Below the pieces are notes generated by a model. The model searched no databases. It worked only from the letters and a program-made list of their open reading frames with translations, and was not told the DNA's origin. Shown piece after piece: positions 25,211 to 33,455 of a stretch of DNA of 42,804 nt. The DNA lies in the NCBI GenBank assembly GCA_944383785.1, contig CALWQV010000015.1, positions 1-42,804 on the forward strand, written 5' to 3'. Origin of the DNA: an uncultured Enterocloster sp. (GTDB lineage: Bacteria; Bacillota; Clostridia; Lachnospirales; Lachnospiraceae). Numbering within the stretch: position 1 is the first letter of the stretch; each line of letters opens with the position of its first letter. The translations under genes were made by a program, and so were the position numbers.

Positions 25211-26602
25211 TTAGCACGATTCCTGGCCGTTTACAAGCGGATTTTTCACAACATGTACGGATTCAATGGTTTTGTTTTTCACCTTCAGCGCCTGGAACCG
25301 CCAGCCATCGTACTCCACTACAGGCTGCTCCTCTTCCCTGGGAATCCGGTCCAGCCGTGCGATCAGAAAGCCGCTTAAGGTCCCGTATGTATCGCTGTCC
25401 TCCTTAGAAAGAGTCAGGCCCAGAATTTCCTGGACGTCCTCTAAATCCGCCATGCCGTTTATCACATAGCTGTGATCCGGCTGTTCCAGGATCATCTGCT
25501 CTTCCTCGTCGTCGTACTCGTCCTGGATATCGCCCACAATCTCTTCGAGAATATCCTCCATGGTCAGAAGACCGGCGGTTTGGCCGTACTCGTCCACCAC
25601 AATCTCCATATGGATCTTCTTGGACTGCATCTCCTTAAACAGGGTATTTATGCTGCGGGTAGCCGGAATAAAGCTGGCCTCCATCAAAAGGCCGGGGATC
25701 TTCCCGATGGGAAGGCTGCGGTTCTCCTCCTTCTCATAAGCGCTCATAGCGTCCCGCATGTGGAGGATGCCGATAATATCGTCAATATCCTCCCCGGACA
25801 CCGGATACCGGGTCTTATTCCCCTCATCTAAAATAAATGCCACCGCTTCCTGTAGGGTCATATCGTCGTCCAGAATCTCCATATTGGTCCGGTGAACCAT
25901 AATGTCCTGGGCCTCCAAATCCGCCAGCTGGAAAATATTCGTAATCATCTTCGTCTCGCCGGCTTCCAGGATTCCCTGCTCATGGCCCTCGTTCACCATG
26001 GACATAATGTCTTCCTCGGTTACGTTCTCGCTGCCCGCAGAGATCTTAACCTGAAACAGCTTCAGCACTGCCAAGGAAATCCCTCTGGTCAGCTTCGCCA
26101 CTGGCATAAAAAGAGCCGATACAAAGGTCACCAGCGAGAGAAGGCCGTAGCACCAGGCCTTGGGGTTTGCCGCTGCCACCCGCTTTGGGATCGTCACGCC
26201 GAAGCTGACGATCAAAACCAGGGTCAGAACCCCCATCAAAAGAATCAGGCCCGTCTGGCACCACCAGCCTGGATCCCCATACCAAACCGCGCCCTCGCCG
26301 CCCAGGGCCGGAAACCATCCCTGTACCAGGCGAATCACGCGCTGAATCTGGACCGGCAGAAACACCGCCCCAACCAAAATCCCCAGCAGATGGGTAGTCA
26401 GCTGAATCGTATTAATCAGCCTTCCGGGATTCTCCATCATATCCAGCAGACGAACCGCCCGTTTGTCTCCCCGGTCCGCCTCCTCCTTCAGCTCATCCTC
26501 GTCCACACTCTGGATGGCAGAGCCGAATCCGTAAAATGCCGCCTCCAGCAGAATAAAACCAATCAGCAGCAATATACCGACCGGCGAAAAACCATCGTCC
26601 AT
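25211..26602 (-). CDS. CNNM/CBS-domain membrane protein (HlyC/CorC-like)
   Basis: 463 residues. Three to four membrane segments in the first 190 residues form a CNNM (DUF21) domain (EAAFYGFGSAIQSVDEDEL, FGVTIPKRVAAANP). Then come TEEDIMSMVNEG, two CBS domains (about 215-335, with VHRTNMEILDDDMT and VVDEYGQTAGLLTMEDILEEIVGDIQDE) and a C-terminal CorC/HlyC transporter-associated domain. Relatives act in magnesium or cobalt efflux and resistance. Only a distant GGAAGGGAG precedes the ATG at 26600-26602. A promoter lies 40-70 bases upstream. Confidence 0.9.
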   Translation of the reverse strand: MDDGFSPVGILLLIGFILLEAAFYGFGSAIQSVDEDELKEEADRGDKRAVRLLDMMENPGRLINTIQLTTHLLGILVGAVFLPVQIQRVIRLVQGWFPALGGEGAVWYGDPGWWCQTGLILLMGVLTLVLIVSFGVTIPKRVAAANPKAWCYGLLSLVTFVSALFMPVAKLTRGISLAVLKLFQVKISAGSENVTEEDIMSMVNEGHEQGILEAGETKMITNIFQLADLEAQDIMVHRTNMEILDDDMTLQEAVAFILDEGNKTRYPVSGEDIDDIIGILHMRDAMSAYEKEENRSLPIGKIPGLLMEASFIPATRSINTLFKEMQSKKIHMEIVVDEYGQTAGLLTMEDILEEIVGDIQDEYDDEEEQMILEQPDHSYVINGMADLEDVQEILGLTLSKEDSDTYGTLSGFLIARLDRIPREEEQPVVEYDGWRFQALKVKNKTIESVHVVKNPLVNGQESC

Positions 26603-26644
26603 AAAAGTAAAAAAGCACTCCCTTCCACATAATCACTGAAGGTT

Positions 26645-26673
26645 ATCATATCATTATTCCGTTTTTTCGTCAA
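26645..26673 (-). promoter_or_regulatory. Promoter for the CNNM/CBS gene
   Basis: Minus strand: -35 TTGACG (26668-26673), 17-base spacer, -10 TATGAT (26645-26650). The -35 is one arm of an inverted repeat, CGTCAA-N7-TTGACG (26668-26686), which could hold a regulator. Confidence 0.65.
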
Positions 26674-26701
26674 TCTTCTCTTGACGCCCGCGCCGGCAGC
26701 C

Positions 26702-27049
26702 TTATGTATCCAGCGCCAGGCTGACCTTCAGAGCCTGATTTACCCTCTCCTGCAGCTCTTCGTCAATATGGCAGATCTTCTCCCTGAGCCTCTGCTTGTC
26801 AATGGTCCGAAGCTGCTCTAAAAGGATCACCGAATCTTTTGCCATCAGGCTGCGTCCTGCCGTCAGCTCCACATGGGTAGGCAGCTTCGCCTTATTCATC
26901 CTGGAGGTAATGGCCGCGCAGATCACCGTGGGGCTGTGCCGGTTCCCTACGTCGTTCTGAATCACCAGAACCGGCCGCACTCCCCCCTGCTCCGATCCCA
27001 CCACAGGCCTTAAATCCGCATAATATATGTCTCCGCGTTTGATGATCAA
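26702..27049 (-). CDS. mazF: MazF/NdoA-type endoribonuclease toxin, no antitoxin gene beside it
   Basis: 115 residues from a TTG at 27047-27049, starting (M)[22 protein letters not shown] as in B. subtilis NdoA (116 residues). The catalytic pair is present: Arg25 in GGVRPVL and Thr48 in AAITS. NdoA cuts mRNA at specific short sites. GGAG stands ten bases before the TTG. A longer frame from 27094 adds 15 residues without homology. In Bacillus the antitoxin ndoAI lies between alr and ndoA; here only about 140 bases separate the alr stop from the start, and no such ORF is found. Confidence 0.92.
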   Translation of the reverse strand: MIIKRGDIYYADLRPVVGSEQGGVRPVLVIQNDVGNRHSPTVICAAITSRMNKAKLPTHVELTAGRSLMAKDSVILLEQLRTIDKQRLREKICHIDEELQERVNQALKVSLALDT

Positions 27050-27191
27050 TGATGTCACACTCCGTTTTCCGATAATGGCCCCGTTCCCGGGCATCCCTTA
27101 CCACTAGTATTGACACATTTTCCCGTCTTATACGGCAAAACGTGGGCATATATTAGCATATGAATCCGGACCTGCGGATGAAACCCGGCCC

Positions 27192-28376
27192 TCAGTTCTC
27201 ATCAAAATAATCCCTGATCTCCACTGCCTTCCCTTCTCTTATATACACTCTCGGAATCCGTTTGTTTAATCCGCAGAGAATCTCATAATGGAATCCGCCG
27301 CTTGCCTCGGCGATTTCTTCCACTGAAATATGCTCCCCGCCCTGAAAGCCCAGCAGCACCGCCTCGTCAAAATTTCTCACGTCCGGAATATAGCTGACAT
27401 CCACCATAAACTGATCCATGCAGATCCGGCCCAAAATCGGCGCCCGCTGCCCGTGGATCAGCACCGCCCCCTTCCCGGACAAGCTTCTGGGATAGCCGTC
27501 CCCGTATCCCACAGGGATGGTAGCGATGCGCATAGGACGGTCCGCCACAAAGGTACCGCCGTAGCTGACGGCGGTTCCGGGCCCAATGTCCCGCAGGCAG
27601 CTAACGCAGCTGATTAATTCCAGCGCAGGCGTAAGGGCCGCTAGATCCTTTCGCACCTCGCCGGAGGGATAGATTCCATAGAGCGCGATTCCCGCCCGGC
27701 ACAGTTCCAGCTGGTTGGAGCTTAATCCACCTACAATGGCCGCGCTGTTGGAGCAGTGGCGAAGGGGGATTCGAATTTCCTGCTCCCTCAGCTGCCGGTC
27801 AAAGGCCTCAAACGCATTCAGCTGTTCCTCCGTACAGGAAAGATCCTTCTCGTCCGCCCTGGAAAAATGGGTGAAGATTCCCTCAATCCGGATTCCCTTA
27901 AGGCAGGATACTCTCTTTACAAGCTCTAAGGCTTCCTCCCCCGGCTTCATGCCGATGCGGCTCATGCCCGTATCCACCTCCAGATGGATGTGAAGGACCT
28001 TGTGGCAAAGAAGGGCCAGACGGGAAAGGGCTTCGGCCTGCTCCCACTCAAAAACAGCGGGCCGGATGTCCCAGCGGATCAGATCCTCGAAGTCCTCCGG
28101 GAACGTCACTCCCAGCACCAGAATCAGCCCCTTAAGGCCTGCCTTTCTCAGCTGAACCGCTTCTTCTGCCGTGGCGGCCGCAAATCCCGATACATAGGGC
28201 TCAATAGCCCTGGCAACCGGTACGGCTCCATGGCCGTAGGCGTCGGCCTTCACCACTCCCAGCATACCGGTCTGCTCCGGCAAAAGAGCCTTCATCGCCT
28301 TCATATTGGACACAATAGCGTCCAAATCCACCTTCGCGTATACTCGTCTTGTATGTCTCAATGTCAGCTGCTCCAT
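27192..28376 (-). CDS. alr: Alanine racemase
   Basis: Makes D-alanine for peptidoglycan with pyridoxal phosphate. 394 residues from the ATG at 28374-28376. The PLP lysine is in VVKADAYGHG (Lys43), the catalytic tyrosine in AVSYGGTF, and CMDQFMVDVS and GYGDGYPR are typical. AGAGGG lies nine bases before the ATG; a TTG two codons earlier would overlap nnr. The order nnr-alr-mazF on one strand matches many Firmicutes. Confidence 0.96.
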   Translation of the reverse strand: MEQLTLRHTRRVYAKVDLDAIVSNMKAMKALLPEQTGMLGVVKADAYGHGAVPVARAIEPYVSGFAAATAEEAVQLRKAGLKGLILVLGVTFPEDFEDLIRWDIRPAVFEWEQAEALSRLALLCHKVLHIHLEVDTGMSRIGMKPGEEALELVKRVSCLKGIRIEGIFTHFSRADEKDLSCTEEQLNAFEAFDRQLREQEIRIPLRHCSNSAAIVGGLSSNQLELCRAGIALYGIYPSGEVRKDLAALTPALELISCVSCLRDIGPGTAVSYGGTFVADRPMRIATIPVGYGDGYPRSLSGKGAVLIHGQRAPILGRICMDQFMVDVSYIPDVRNFDEAVLLGFQGGEHISVEEIAEASGGFHYEILCGLNKRIPRVYIREGKAVEIRDYFDEN

Positions 28377-28378
28377 CT

Positions 28379-29959
28379 TCAATCCCTCTTTAATTCCCCT
28401 CTGTTAAAAGCCGCTTTCGTCAAACCATCCGCCAGTTCCCGGGCCAGCAGGCCGTGGGGCCCCGACCGGGCAGCCGCCAGGTCCCCTGCCCTTCCGTGAA
28501 GGTAGACCCCAAGCCTGGCACTCTCCTTTTCCTCCATCCCTAAGGCCAGAAGGCCGCCGATGACTCCGGCCAACACGTCACCGGAACCTGCCTTGGCCAT
28601 GGCGCTGTTGCCGCTGGTGTTAATATAGATCTCCCCGTCCCTGGAAGCCACCACTGTGGCCGCGTCCTTTAACACGCAGGTAAGTCCGTAGCGCAGGGCA
28701 TAGCTTTTGGCCCAGGCCGCCGTATCCTGTTTCATTTGGGCAATGGGCTCCCCCGTCAGGCGGGACATCTCCCCCAGATGGGGCGTAATGATCAGATTTT
28801 CCGTAAAATAGGAGGTCAGATAGGGGTGAGCGGCGATGGCGTTCAGCCCGTCTGCATCTACCACCACCGGCGTACAGGCGGCGGTTAAAATGTCCTCCAC
28901 CAGGTACTCTACGTACTCCTTCGACCCAAGACCGGGGCCTAAAATCACCACGTCCGCCCATTGGCACTGGGCGTCGATCATCTGTCGGAATTCCTCCCTG
29001 CCTTCCATCAGCTGGCTCTCCGTATAAGTTTCCAGAATCACCTCCGGAAGCAGCTGCAAAAGGGGCTGGCGGTTTTCCTCCACCGTCAAGACCTTCACCA
29101 GGCCGGCCCCCATACGGTATGCGCCCAGGGCGCAGAGGAAGGCCGCCCCGCACATATTGGCGGAGCCCGCCACGATCAGCACGCGGCCGAAGCTTCCTTT
29201 ATTGGAATATGCCTTCCGCTCAGGGATTCTCGCAAGATCCTCGGGGCCGTAAGCGCAGGCCGGAATTTCTTCCAGCAGGTTCACGGCGGCCGGCGAAAAG
29301 CCAATATCCGCCGTCTCCACCTGTCCCGCGTAATCTCTTCCGGGATAGAGAACGCTCCCCCGCTTTTCCCAGCCGAAGGTCACCGTCACATCCGCCTTCA
29401 CAGCCGTTCCCATCACCTGGCCGCTCCCTCCGTGGATGCCGGATGGAAGGTCCACGGCAATGACGCGGCGGATTTTCCCTGCGGCCCGTTCCTCGTTGAT
29501 CCGTCTAACCCAGTCCGCGAACATACCACCTACTTCCCGGCTTAAGCCTACGCCGAAGATGGCATCGATCACCAGCTCCGCCTTCAGCTTAAGGGGCTGT
29601 TCTTCTCCCACCTGGTAAACGGGCATGCCGAAGCTTCGGGCAATCTGAAGCTGCTTCTGGAACTGTTTGCTGCCCTCTCCCGGATCGCCCAGAATCAGTG
29701 CCCCGGCGTTATACCCCTTTAAAAACAAGATCCTGGCCGCCGCCACGCCGTCGGCTCCATTGTTGCCGGTACCGCAGACCGCCCGGATGCGCACCTGGCT
29801 CAAGGGATTTTCTCCGTTCAGCCCCTTTGCCTCACGCTCTGCGGCCCGGGCCACCTCCAGAGCCGCCCGTTCCATCAGAACCAAAGACGGAACCCCCATC
29901 TGCTCCATGGTATACTGGTCAATAGCCTGAGCCTCTTTTCCCGTCAGCAGATACCGCAT
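28379..29959 (-). CDS. nnr: Bifunctional NAD(P)H-hydrate epimerase / ADP-dependent dehydratase
   Basis: Repairs hydrated NADH and NADPH. 526 residues from the ATG at 29957-29959, preceded by GGAGG seven bases upstream. N-terminal YjeF epimerase domain (about 1-215) with CGTGNNGADGVAAARIL and VDLPSGIHGG; C-terminal kinase-like dehydratase domain with KGSFGRVLIVAGSANMCGAA and the ATP/ADP motif GSGDVLAGVIGG. A longer frame from 30013 lies over acpS. Its first 41 bases overlap the 3' end of acpS. Confidence 0.95.
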   Translation of the reverse strand: MRYLLTGKEAQAIDQYTMEQMGVPSLVLMERAALEVARAAEREAKGLNGENPLSQVRIRAVCGTGNNGADGVAAARILFLKGYNAGALILGDPGEGSKQFQKQLQIARSFGMPVYQVGEEQPLKLKAELVIDAIFGVGLSREVGGMFADWVRRINEERAAGKIRRVIAVDLPSGIHGGSGQVMGTAVKADVTVTFGWEKRGSVLYPGRDYAGQVETADIGFSPAAVNLLEEIPACAYGPEDLARIPERKAYSNKGSFGRVLIVAGSANMCGAAFLCALGAYRMGAGLVKVLTVEENRQPLLQLLPEVILETYTESQLMEGREEFRQMIDAQCQWADVVILGPGLGSKEYVEYLVEDILTAACTPVVVDADGLNAIAAHPYLTSYFTENLIITPHLGEMSRLTGEPIAQMKQDTAAWAKSYALRYGLTCVLKDAATVVASRDGEIYINTSGNSAMAKAGSGDVLAGVIGGLLALGMEEKESARLGVYLHGRAGDLAAARSGPHGLLARELADGLTKAAFNRGELKRD

Positions 29960-30341
29960 CCTGCATCCTCCCTTCTGATTCTCTTCCCTGAGCCACGGCA
30001 AAGGCCAGGGCATGATCGCCGGTATTGGAGATGGAAACGAAAATCTCCTCGATCCCCTGCCTGGCGGCCAGCCGGTCCGCTTCCCCGTAAAGCTTCACAT
30101 AGGGTTTTCCCAGGTCATCCCTGAGCACCTCAATATCCTTAGGCCCAAACCCCCGGAATCCGGTTCCCAGGGATTTGGAAACCGCTTCCTTCACAGCAAA
30201 ATCGCCGGCAAGCCTGGAGACGGACTCCCCTGCCTGCCGGCGCTCTTCCTCTGTGAAAGTATAGGCCACAAAAGAGTCCCGCTCACAGGCTCTTTTGATT
30301 CGATGGATCTCCACAAGATCCGTTCCTACTCCGATCACCAT
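29919..30341 (-). CDS. acpS: Holo-[acyl-carrier-protein] synthase with C-terminal tail
   Basis: Transfers 4'-phosphopantetheine from CoA to acyl carrier protein. 140 residues. Magnesium-site residues are in VGTDLVEIHRIKRA (Asp8) and FAVKEAVSKSLGTG (Glu); ISNTGDHALAFAVAQ marks the normal end of the fold at about residue 118. The last 22 residues (GRESEGRMQDAVSADGKRGSGY) are extra and read across the ribosome site and start of nnr. This may be a neutral tail or a sign of a lost stop. AGGA precedes the ATG; rex is 37 bases upstream. Confidence 0.93.
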   Translation of the reverse strand: MVIGVGTDLVEIHRIKRACERDSFVAYTFTEEERRQAGESVSRLAGDFAVKEAVSKSLGTGFRGFGPKDIEVLRDDLGKPYVKLYGEADRLAARQGIEEIFVSISNTGDHALAFAVAQGRESEGRMQDAVSADGKRGSGY

Positions 30342-30377
30342 CTGACATCCTACCCCGATCCTTCTGCTGTTCCCTCT

Positions 30378-31040
30378 TTAATTGCGCTCCGCCTTTTTCG
30401 CCTCTTCCTCCAGCTTGCGGCTGGATACCCGATAGGACAGGCGCATCAGGCTCTCAGAAAGATGAACGTTCTCCACCACCACGTCCTCCGGAACCACCAG
30501 GTCCGTGTGGGCGAAATTCCAGATCGCCTTGATCCCCGCTTTCACCAGCCGGTCCGCAATCTCTGGCGCTTTGGTCTTGGGAATGGTCAGGGCCGCGATC
30601 TGGATATCATTGGCTTTAATAAAGCTTTCCAGTTCATCTACGGAACGGATCTCAATCCCCCGGATCACCAGCCCGATCAGCTTGGGATTAATGTCAAACA
30701 TTCCCTTAATCAGGAAACCTCTGCGCTCAAAATTCGTATAATTGGCAATGGCCTGTCCCAGATTTCCCGCTCCAATAATAATCAGATTATGCTGCTGGTC
30801 AATCCCCAGGATCTTGGCAATCTCCGCATAAAGATACCTTACATTATAGCCGTAGCCCTGCTGTCCGAAACCGCCGAAATTATTCAAATCCTGGCGGATC
30901 TGAGAGGCGGTCACCTTCATCCTGACGCTTAGTTCATTGGAAGAAATCCGTTCCACGCCCTCCTCGATCAGCTCACCCAGATACCGGTAATACCGAGGCA
31001 GACGCCCAATCACCGCTTTCGAAATCTTCTTTTCTTCCAT
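30378..31040 (-). CDS. rex: Redox-sensing transcriptional repressor Rex
   Basis: 220 residues. N-terminal winged-helix DNA-binding domain (ISKAVIGRLPRYYRYLGELIEEG, RISSNELSVRMKVTASQIRQDLNNFGGFGQQGYGY), then a Rossmann domain with GAGNLGQAIANY that binds NADH/NAD+. Rex represses fermentation and anaerobic respiration genes when NADH is low. The start ATG has AAAGG upstream. A consensus promoter with an inverted repeat in its spacer lies about 50 bases before the start. rex is first in the line rex-acpS-nnr-alr-mazF. Confidence 0.96.
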   Translation of the reverse strand: MEEKKISKAVIGRLPRYYRYLGELIEEGVERISSNELSVRMKVTASQIRQDLNNFGGFGQQGYGYNVRYLYAEIAKILGIDQQHNLIIIGAGNLGQAIANYTNFERRGFLIKGMFDINPKLIGLVIRGIEIRSVDELESFIKANDIQIAALTIPKTKAPEIADRLVKAGIKAIWNFAHTDLVVPEDVVVENVHLSESLMRLSYRVSSRKLEEEAKKAERN

Positions 31041-31082
31041 TCTGTCTCACCTTTCAAAATTATAGATACTGTCATGTGTTTT

Positions 31083-31111
31083 ATTATACGCAAGTGACAA
31101 AAAAATGTCAA
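31083..31111 (-). promoter_or_regulatory. Consensus promoter for rex, with operator-like inverted repeat
   Basis: Minus strand: -35 TTGACA (31106-31111), 17-base spacer, -10 TATAAT (31083-31088), a perfect sigma-A-type promoter. TGACA-N6-TGTCA (31095-31110) covers the -35 and spacer and could be an autoregulatory operator. It is not a canonical Rex site (TTGTTAAnnnnTTAACAA). Confidence 0.85.
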
Positions 31112-31129
31112 ACCTGTTTAACGATATTC

Positions 31130-31158
31130 TTGAAAAAAACATGTTCTTATATTATACT
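31130..31158 (+). promoter_or_regulatory. Promoter for the ABC-F gene
   Basis: Plus strand: -35 TTGAAA (31130-31135), 17-base spacer, -10 TATACT (31153-31158), about 50 bases before the GTG start at 31209. It lies back to back with the rex promoter, with 18 bases between the two -35 elements. Confidence 0.75.
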
Positions 31159-31208
31159 GTTTTTTGGCTATACCCAATTTAATCCACGATTTTTAAAGGA
31201 GAAATACT

Positions 31209-33185
31209 GTGATTTTATCCTGCAGCAATATCAGTAAATCATTTGGCGAAAATGACGTTTTAAAACATATTTCCTTTCACATAGAAGAGCATGAAAAGGC
31301 GGCCGTCGTCGGCATCAACGGCGCCGGCAAGTCCACGCTTTTAAAGATCATCATCGGCGAGCTGGCACCCGACTCCGGCTCTGTCTCCCTGGCCAAGGGA
31401 GCTTCCATTGGCTACCTGGCCCAGCACCAGGACCTGGACGCCGCCTCCACCATCTATGACGCCCTTTTGGAGGTGAAGCGGCCGGTGATCCAAATGGAGG
31501 AACGGCTCAGAGCCTTAGAGCAGTCCATGAAGCATCTGACAGGCGAGGCTTTAGAAAACGCCCTGGGGGAGTACAGCCGTCTGGATCATCAATTTGAACT
31601 GGCCGGGGGATACGCCTGGAAGAGCGAGATTACCGGGGTTCTAAAGGGACTTGGCTTTGAGGAAGAGGAATTTTCCAAAAATATCAAATCCCTCTCCGGC
31701 GGCCAGAAAACCCGCGTCTCCCTTGGAAAGCTGCTTTTGACCAAGCCGGATATCCTTCTGTTAGACGAGCCCACCAACCACCTGGACATGGAGTCCATCT
31801 CCTGGCTGGAGACGTATCTGAAGGGCTACGCCGGAAGCGTGATCCTGGTAGCCCACGACCGATATTTCCTGGACCGGGTAGTGACCAAGGTGATTGAATT
31901 GGACAACGGAGCCGGAACTGTATTTTCCGGAAATTATACCGCCTACAGCGAGAAAAAGGCCATGCTGCGGGACGCCCAGATCCGGGCCTACTTAAATCAG
32001 CAGCAGGAAATCAAGCATCAGGAGGCGGTGATCGCGAAGCTGAAATCCTTCAACCGTGAGAAATCCATCCGCCGGGCGGAAAGCCGTGAGAAGATGCTGG
32101 AAAAGATCGACCGGCTGGAGCGTCCCGTGGAGGTTAATGACGCCATGGATATCCGTCTGGAGCCGGATGTGGTCAGCGGAAACGATGTGCTGACGGTTAG
32201 GGACCTTTCAAAAGCCTTTGGCAGCCATCTTCTCTTTTCCCATGTGGATTTTGAGATCAAGCGCGGCGAGCGGGTGGCCATCATCGGAAATAACGGCACC
32301 GGGAAAACCACCCTCCTAAAAATCATCAACGGCATCGTCCCCGCAGACAGCGGCCAGATCCGTTTAGGCTCAAAGGTCCACATCGGCTACTATGACCAGG
32401 AGCAGCAGGTGCTCCACCCAGAAAAGACCCTCTTTGCCGAAATCCAGGATACCTATCCTGCCATGAACAATACCCAGATCCGCAATACCCTGGCCTCCTT
32501 TCTCTTTACGGGAGACGATGTGTTTAAGCTGATCCGGGATTTAAGCGGCGGCGAGCGGGGGAGGGTATCTTTAGCCAAGCTTATGCTCTCAGACGCAAAT
32601 TTTCTCTTGTTGGACGAGCCTACCAACCACCTGGACATTACCTCAAAGGAGATTCTGGAAAGCGCCTTAAACCGCTATACTGGCACAGTGCTCTATGTAT
32701 CCCATGACCGGTATTTCATTAACCGCACCGCCACCCGAATCCTGGATCTGACGGGGCAGAGCTTTGTAGACTATATCGGCAATTACGAATATTACCTGGA
32801 AAAGAAGGAGGATGTGGAGACCGCCCACTTTGCCCGGCTGGCCCGGGAAGGGAAGACGGCCCCTGCCGGCGTTTCCTCAAATGGCCCGGGAAGTGTCCCC
32901 GTAGCCCCTTCAGGCGAAACCTCCTCCGCTCAGGACTGGAAGGCTCAGAAGGAGGAACAGGCCAGACTGCGCAAGCTCCAGAACGAGCTCAAAAAAACCG
33001 AGGATGAGATCCACCGTCTGGAGATGCGGGATCAGGAAATTGATGGACTCCTTTCCCAGGAAGAGGTCTACACCAATGTGGCCCAGCTGATGGAATTGAA
33101 TCAGGAAAAGGAAACGGCGGCTTCCCGGCTGGAAGAATTGTATCAGCGCTGGGAGGAGCTGTCGGAGGAGGTGGAAGGTTCATGA
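31209..33185 (+). CDS. ABC-F family ribosome-associated ATPase (YdiF/Uup-like)
   Basis: 658 residues with a GTG start and AAAGGAG upstream. Two ABC domains without membrane segments: Walker A GINGAGKST (35-43) and GNNGTGKTT, signatures LSGGQKTR and LSGGERGR, and two LLLDEPTNHLD Walker B motifs. A charged interdomain linker (P-site tRNA interaction motif) lies at about 245-320, and a C-terminal coiled coil (EEQARLRKLQNELKKTEDEIHRLE) at about 575-655. The family acts on ribosomes; some members give antibiotic resistance, but nothing here points to a resistance type. The stop overlaps the next small gene by four bases. Confidence 0.93.
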   Translation: MILSCSNISKSFGENDVLKHISFHIEEHEKAAVVGINGAGKSTLLKIIIGELAPDSGSVSLAKGASIGYLAQHQDLDAASTIYDALLEVKRPVIQMEERLRALEQSMKHLTGEALENALGEYSRLDHQFELAGGYAWKSEITGVLKGLGFEEEEFSKNIKSLSGGQKTRVSLGKLLLTKPDILLLDEPTNHLDMESISWLETYLKGYAGSVILVAHDRYFLDRVVTKVIELDNGAGTVFSGNYTAYSEKKAMLRDAQIRAYLNQQQEIKHQEAVIAKLKSFNREKSIRRAESREKMLEKIDRLERPVEVNDAMDIRLEPDVVSGNDVLTVRDLSKAFGSHLLFSHVDFEIKRGERVAIIGNNGTGKTTLLKIINGIVPADSGQIRLGSKVHIGYYDQEQQVLHPEKTLFAEIQDTYPAMNNTQIRNTLASFLFTGDDVFKLIRDLSGGERGRVSLAKLMLSDANFLLLDEPTNHLDITSKEILESALNRYTGTVLYVSHDRYFINRTATRILDLTGQSFVDYIGNYEYYLEKKEDVETAHFARLAREGKTAPAGVSSNGPGSVPVAPSGETSSAQDWKAQKEEQARLRKLQNELKKTEDEIHRLEMRDQEIDGLLSQEEVYTNVAQLMELNQEKETAASRLEELYQRWEELSEEVEGS

Positions 33186-33379
33186 ACTTTAAACGGGCAG
33201 CCGCTCTCATAGCGGCGGTTTTATTGATCTTTATGGCGCTCCTGGCTCTGATTTTGGCTATTCTGGGAGCTCCCTTTGAAGTTCTTGCAGCCCTGCTCTT
33301 CTGCCTGGTGCTGATTCCCGTCATCGCCTACGCGATGATACTGGCGGCGCGGGTCTTTGGGAAAAAGAAACAAGAATAA
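33182..33379 (+). CDS. Small two-helix membrane protein coupled to the ABC-F gene
   Basis: 65 residues with two hydrophobic segments (about 6-28 and 33-56) and a basic end, RVFGKKKQE. The ATG overlaps the ABC-F stop (ATGA), so translation is likely coupled. I do not recognise a family. Similar short hydrophobic proteins follow many genes; the tight coupling is the main evidence that it is real. A terminator follows within 20 bases. Confidence 0.7.
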   Translation: MNFKRAAALIAAVLLIFMALLALILAILGAPFEVLAALLFCLVLIPVIAYAMILAARVFGKKKQE

Positions 33380-33380
33380 A

Positions 33381-33430
33381 AAAGAACCCTGTGGGAGAGG
33401 ACGATCAAATTCCTTCCCGCAGGGTTCTTT
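33381..33430. terminator. Terminator between the small membrane protein and the large secreted protein genes
   Basis: AAAGAACCCTG (33381-33391) pairs with CAGGGTTCTTT (33420-33430), with further GGGA/TCCC pairing inside. T-rich TTTTATTT follows on the plus side, and A-rich bases lie on the other side, so it can act for both convergent genes. Confidence 0.85.
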
Positions 33431-33455
33431 TATTTCTATCTTGTATTTTCAGTTT

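Noticed and set aside
27051..27191. A hidden MazE-type antitoxin between alr and mazF
   Set aside because: The gap is too short for a usual antitoxin (about 80 or more residues) and no start with a ribosome site opens such a frame.
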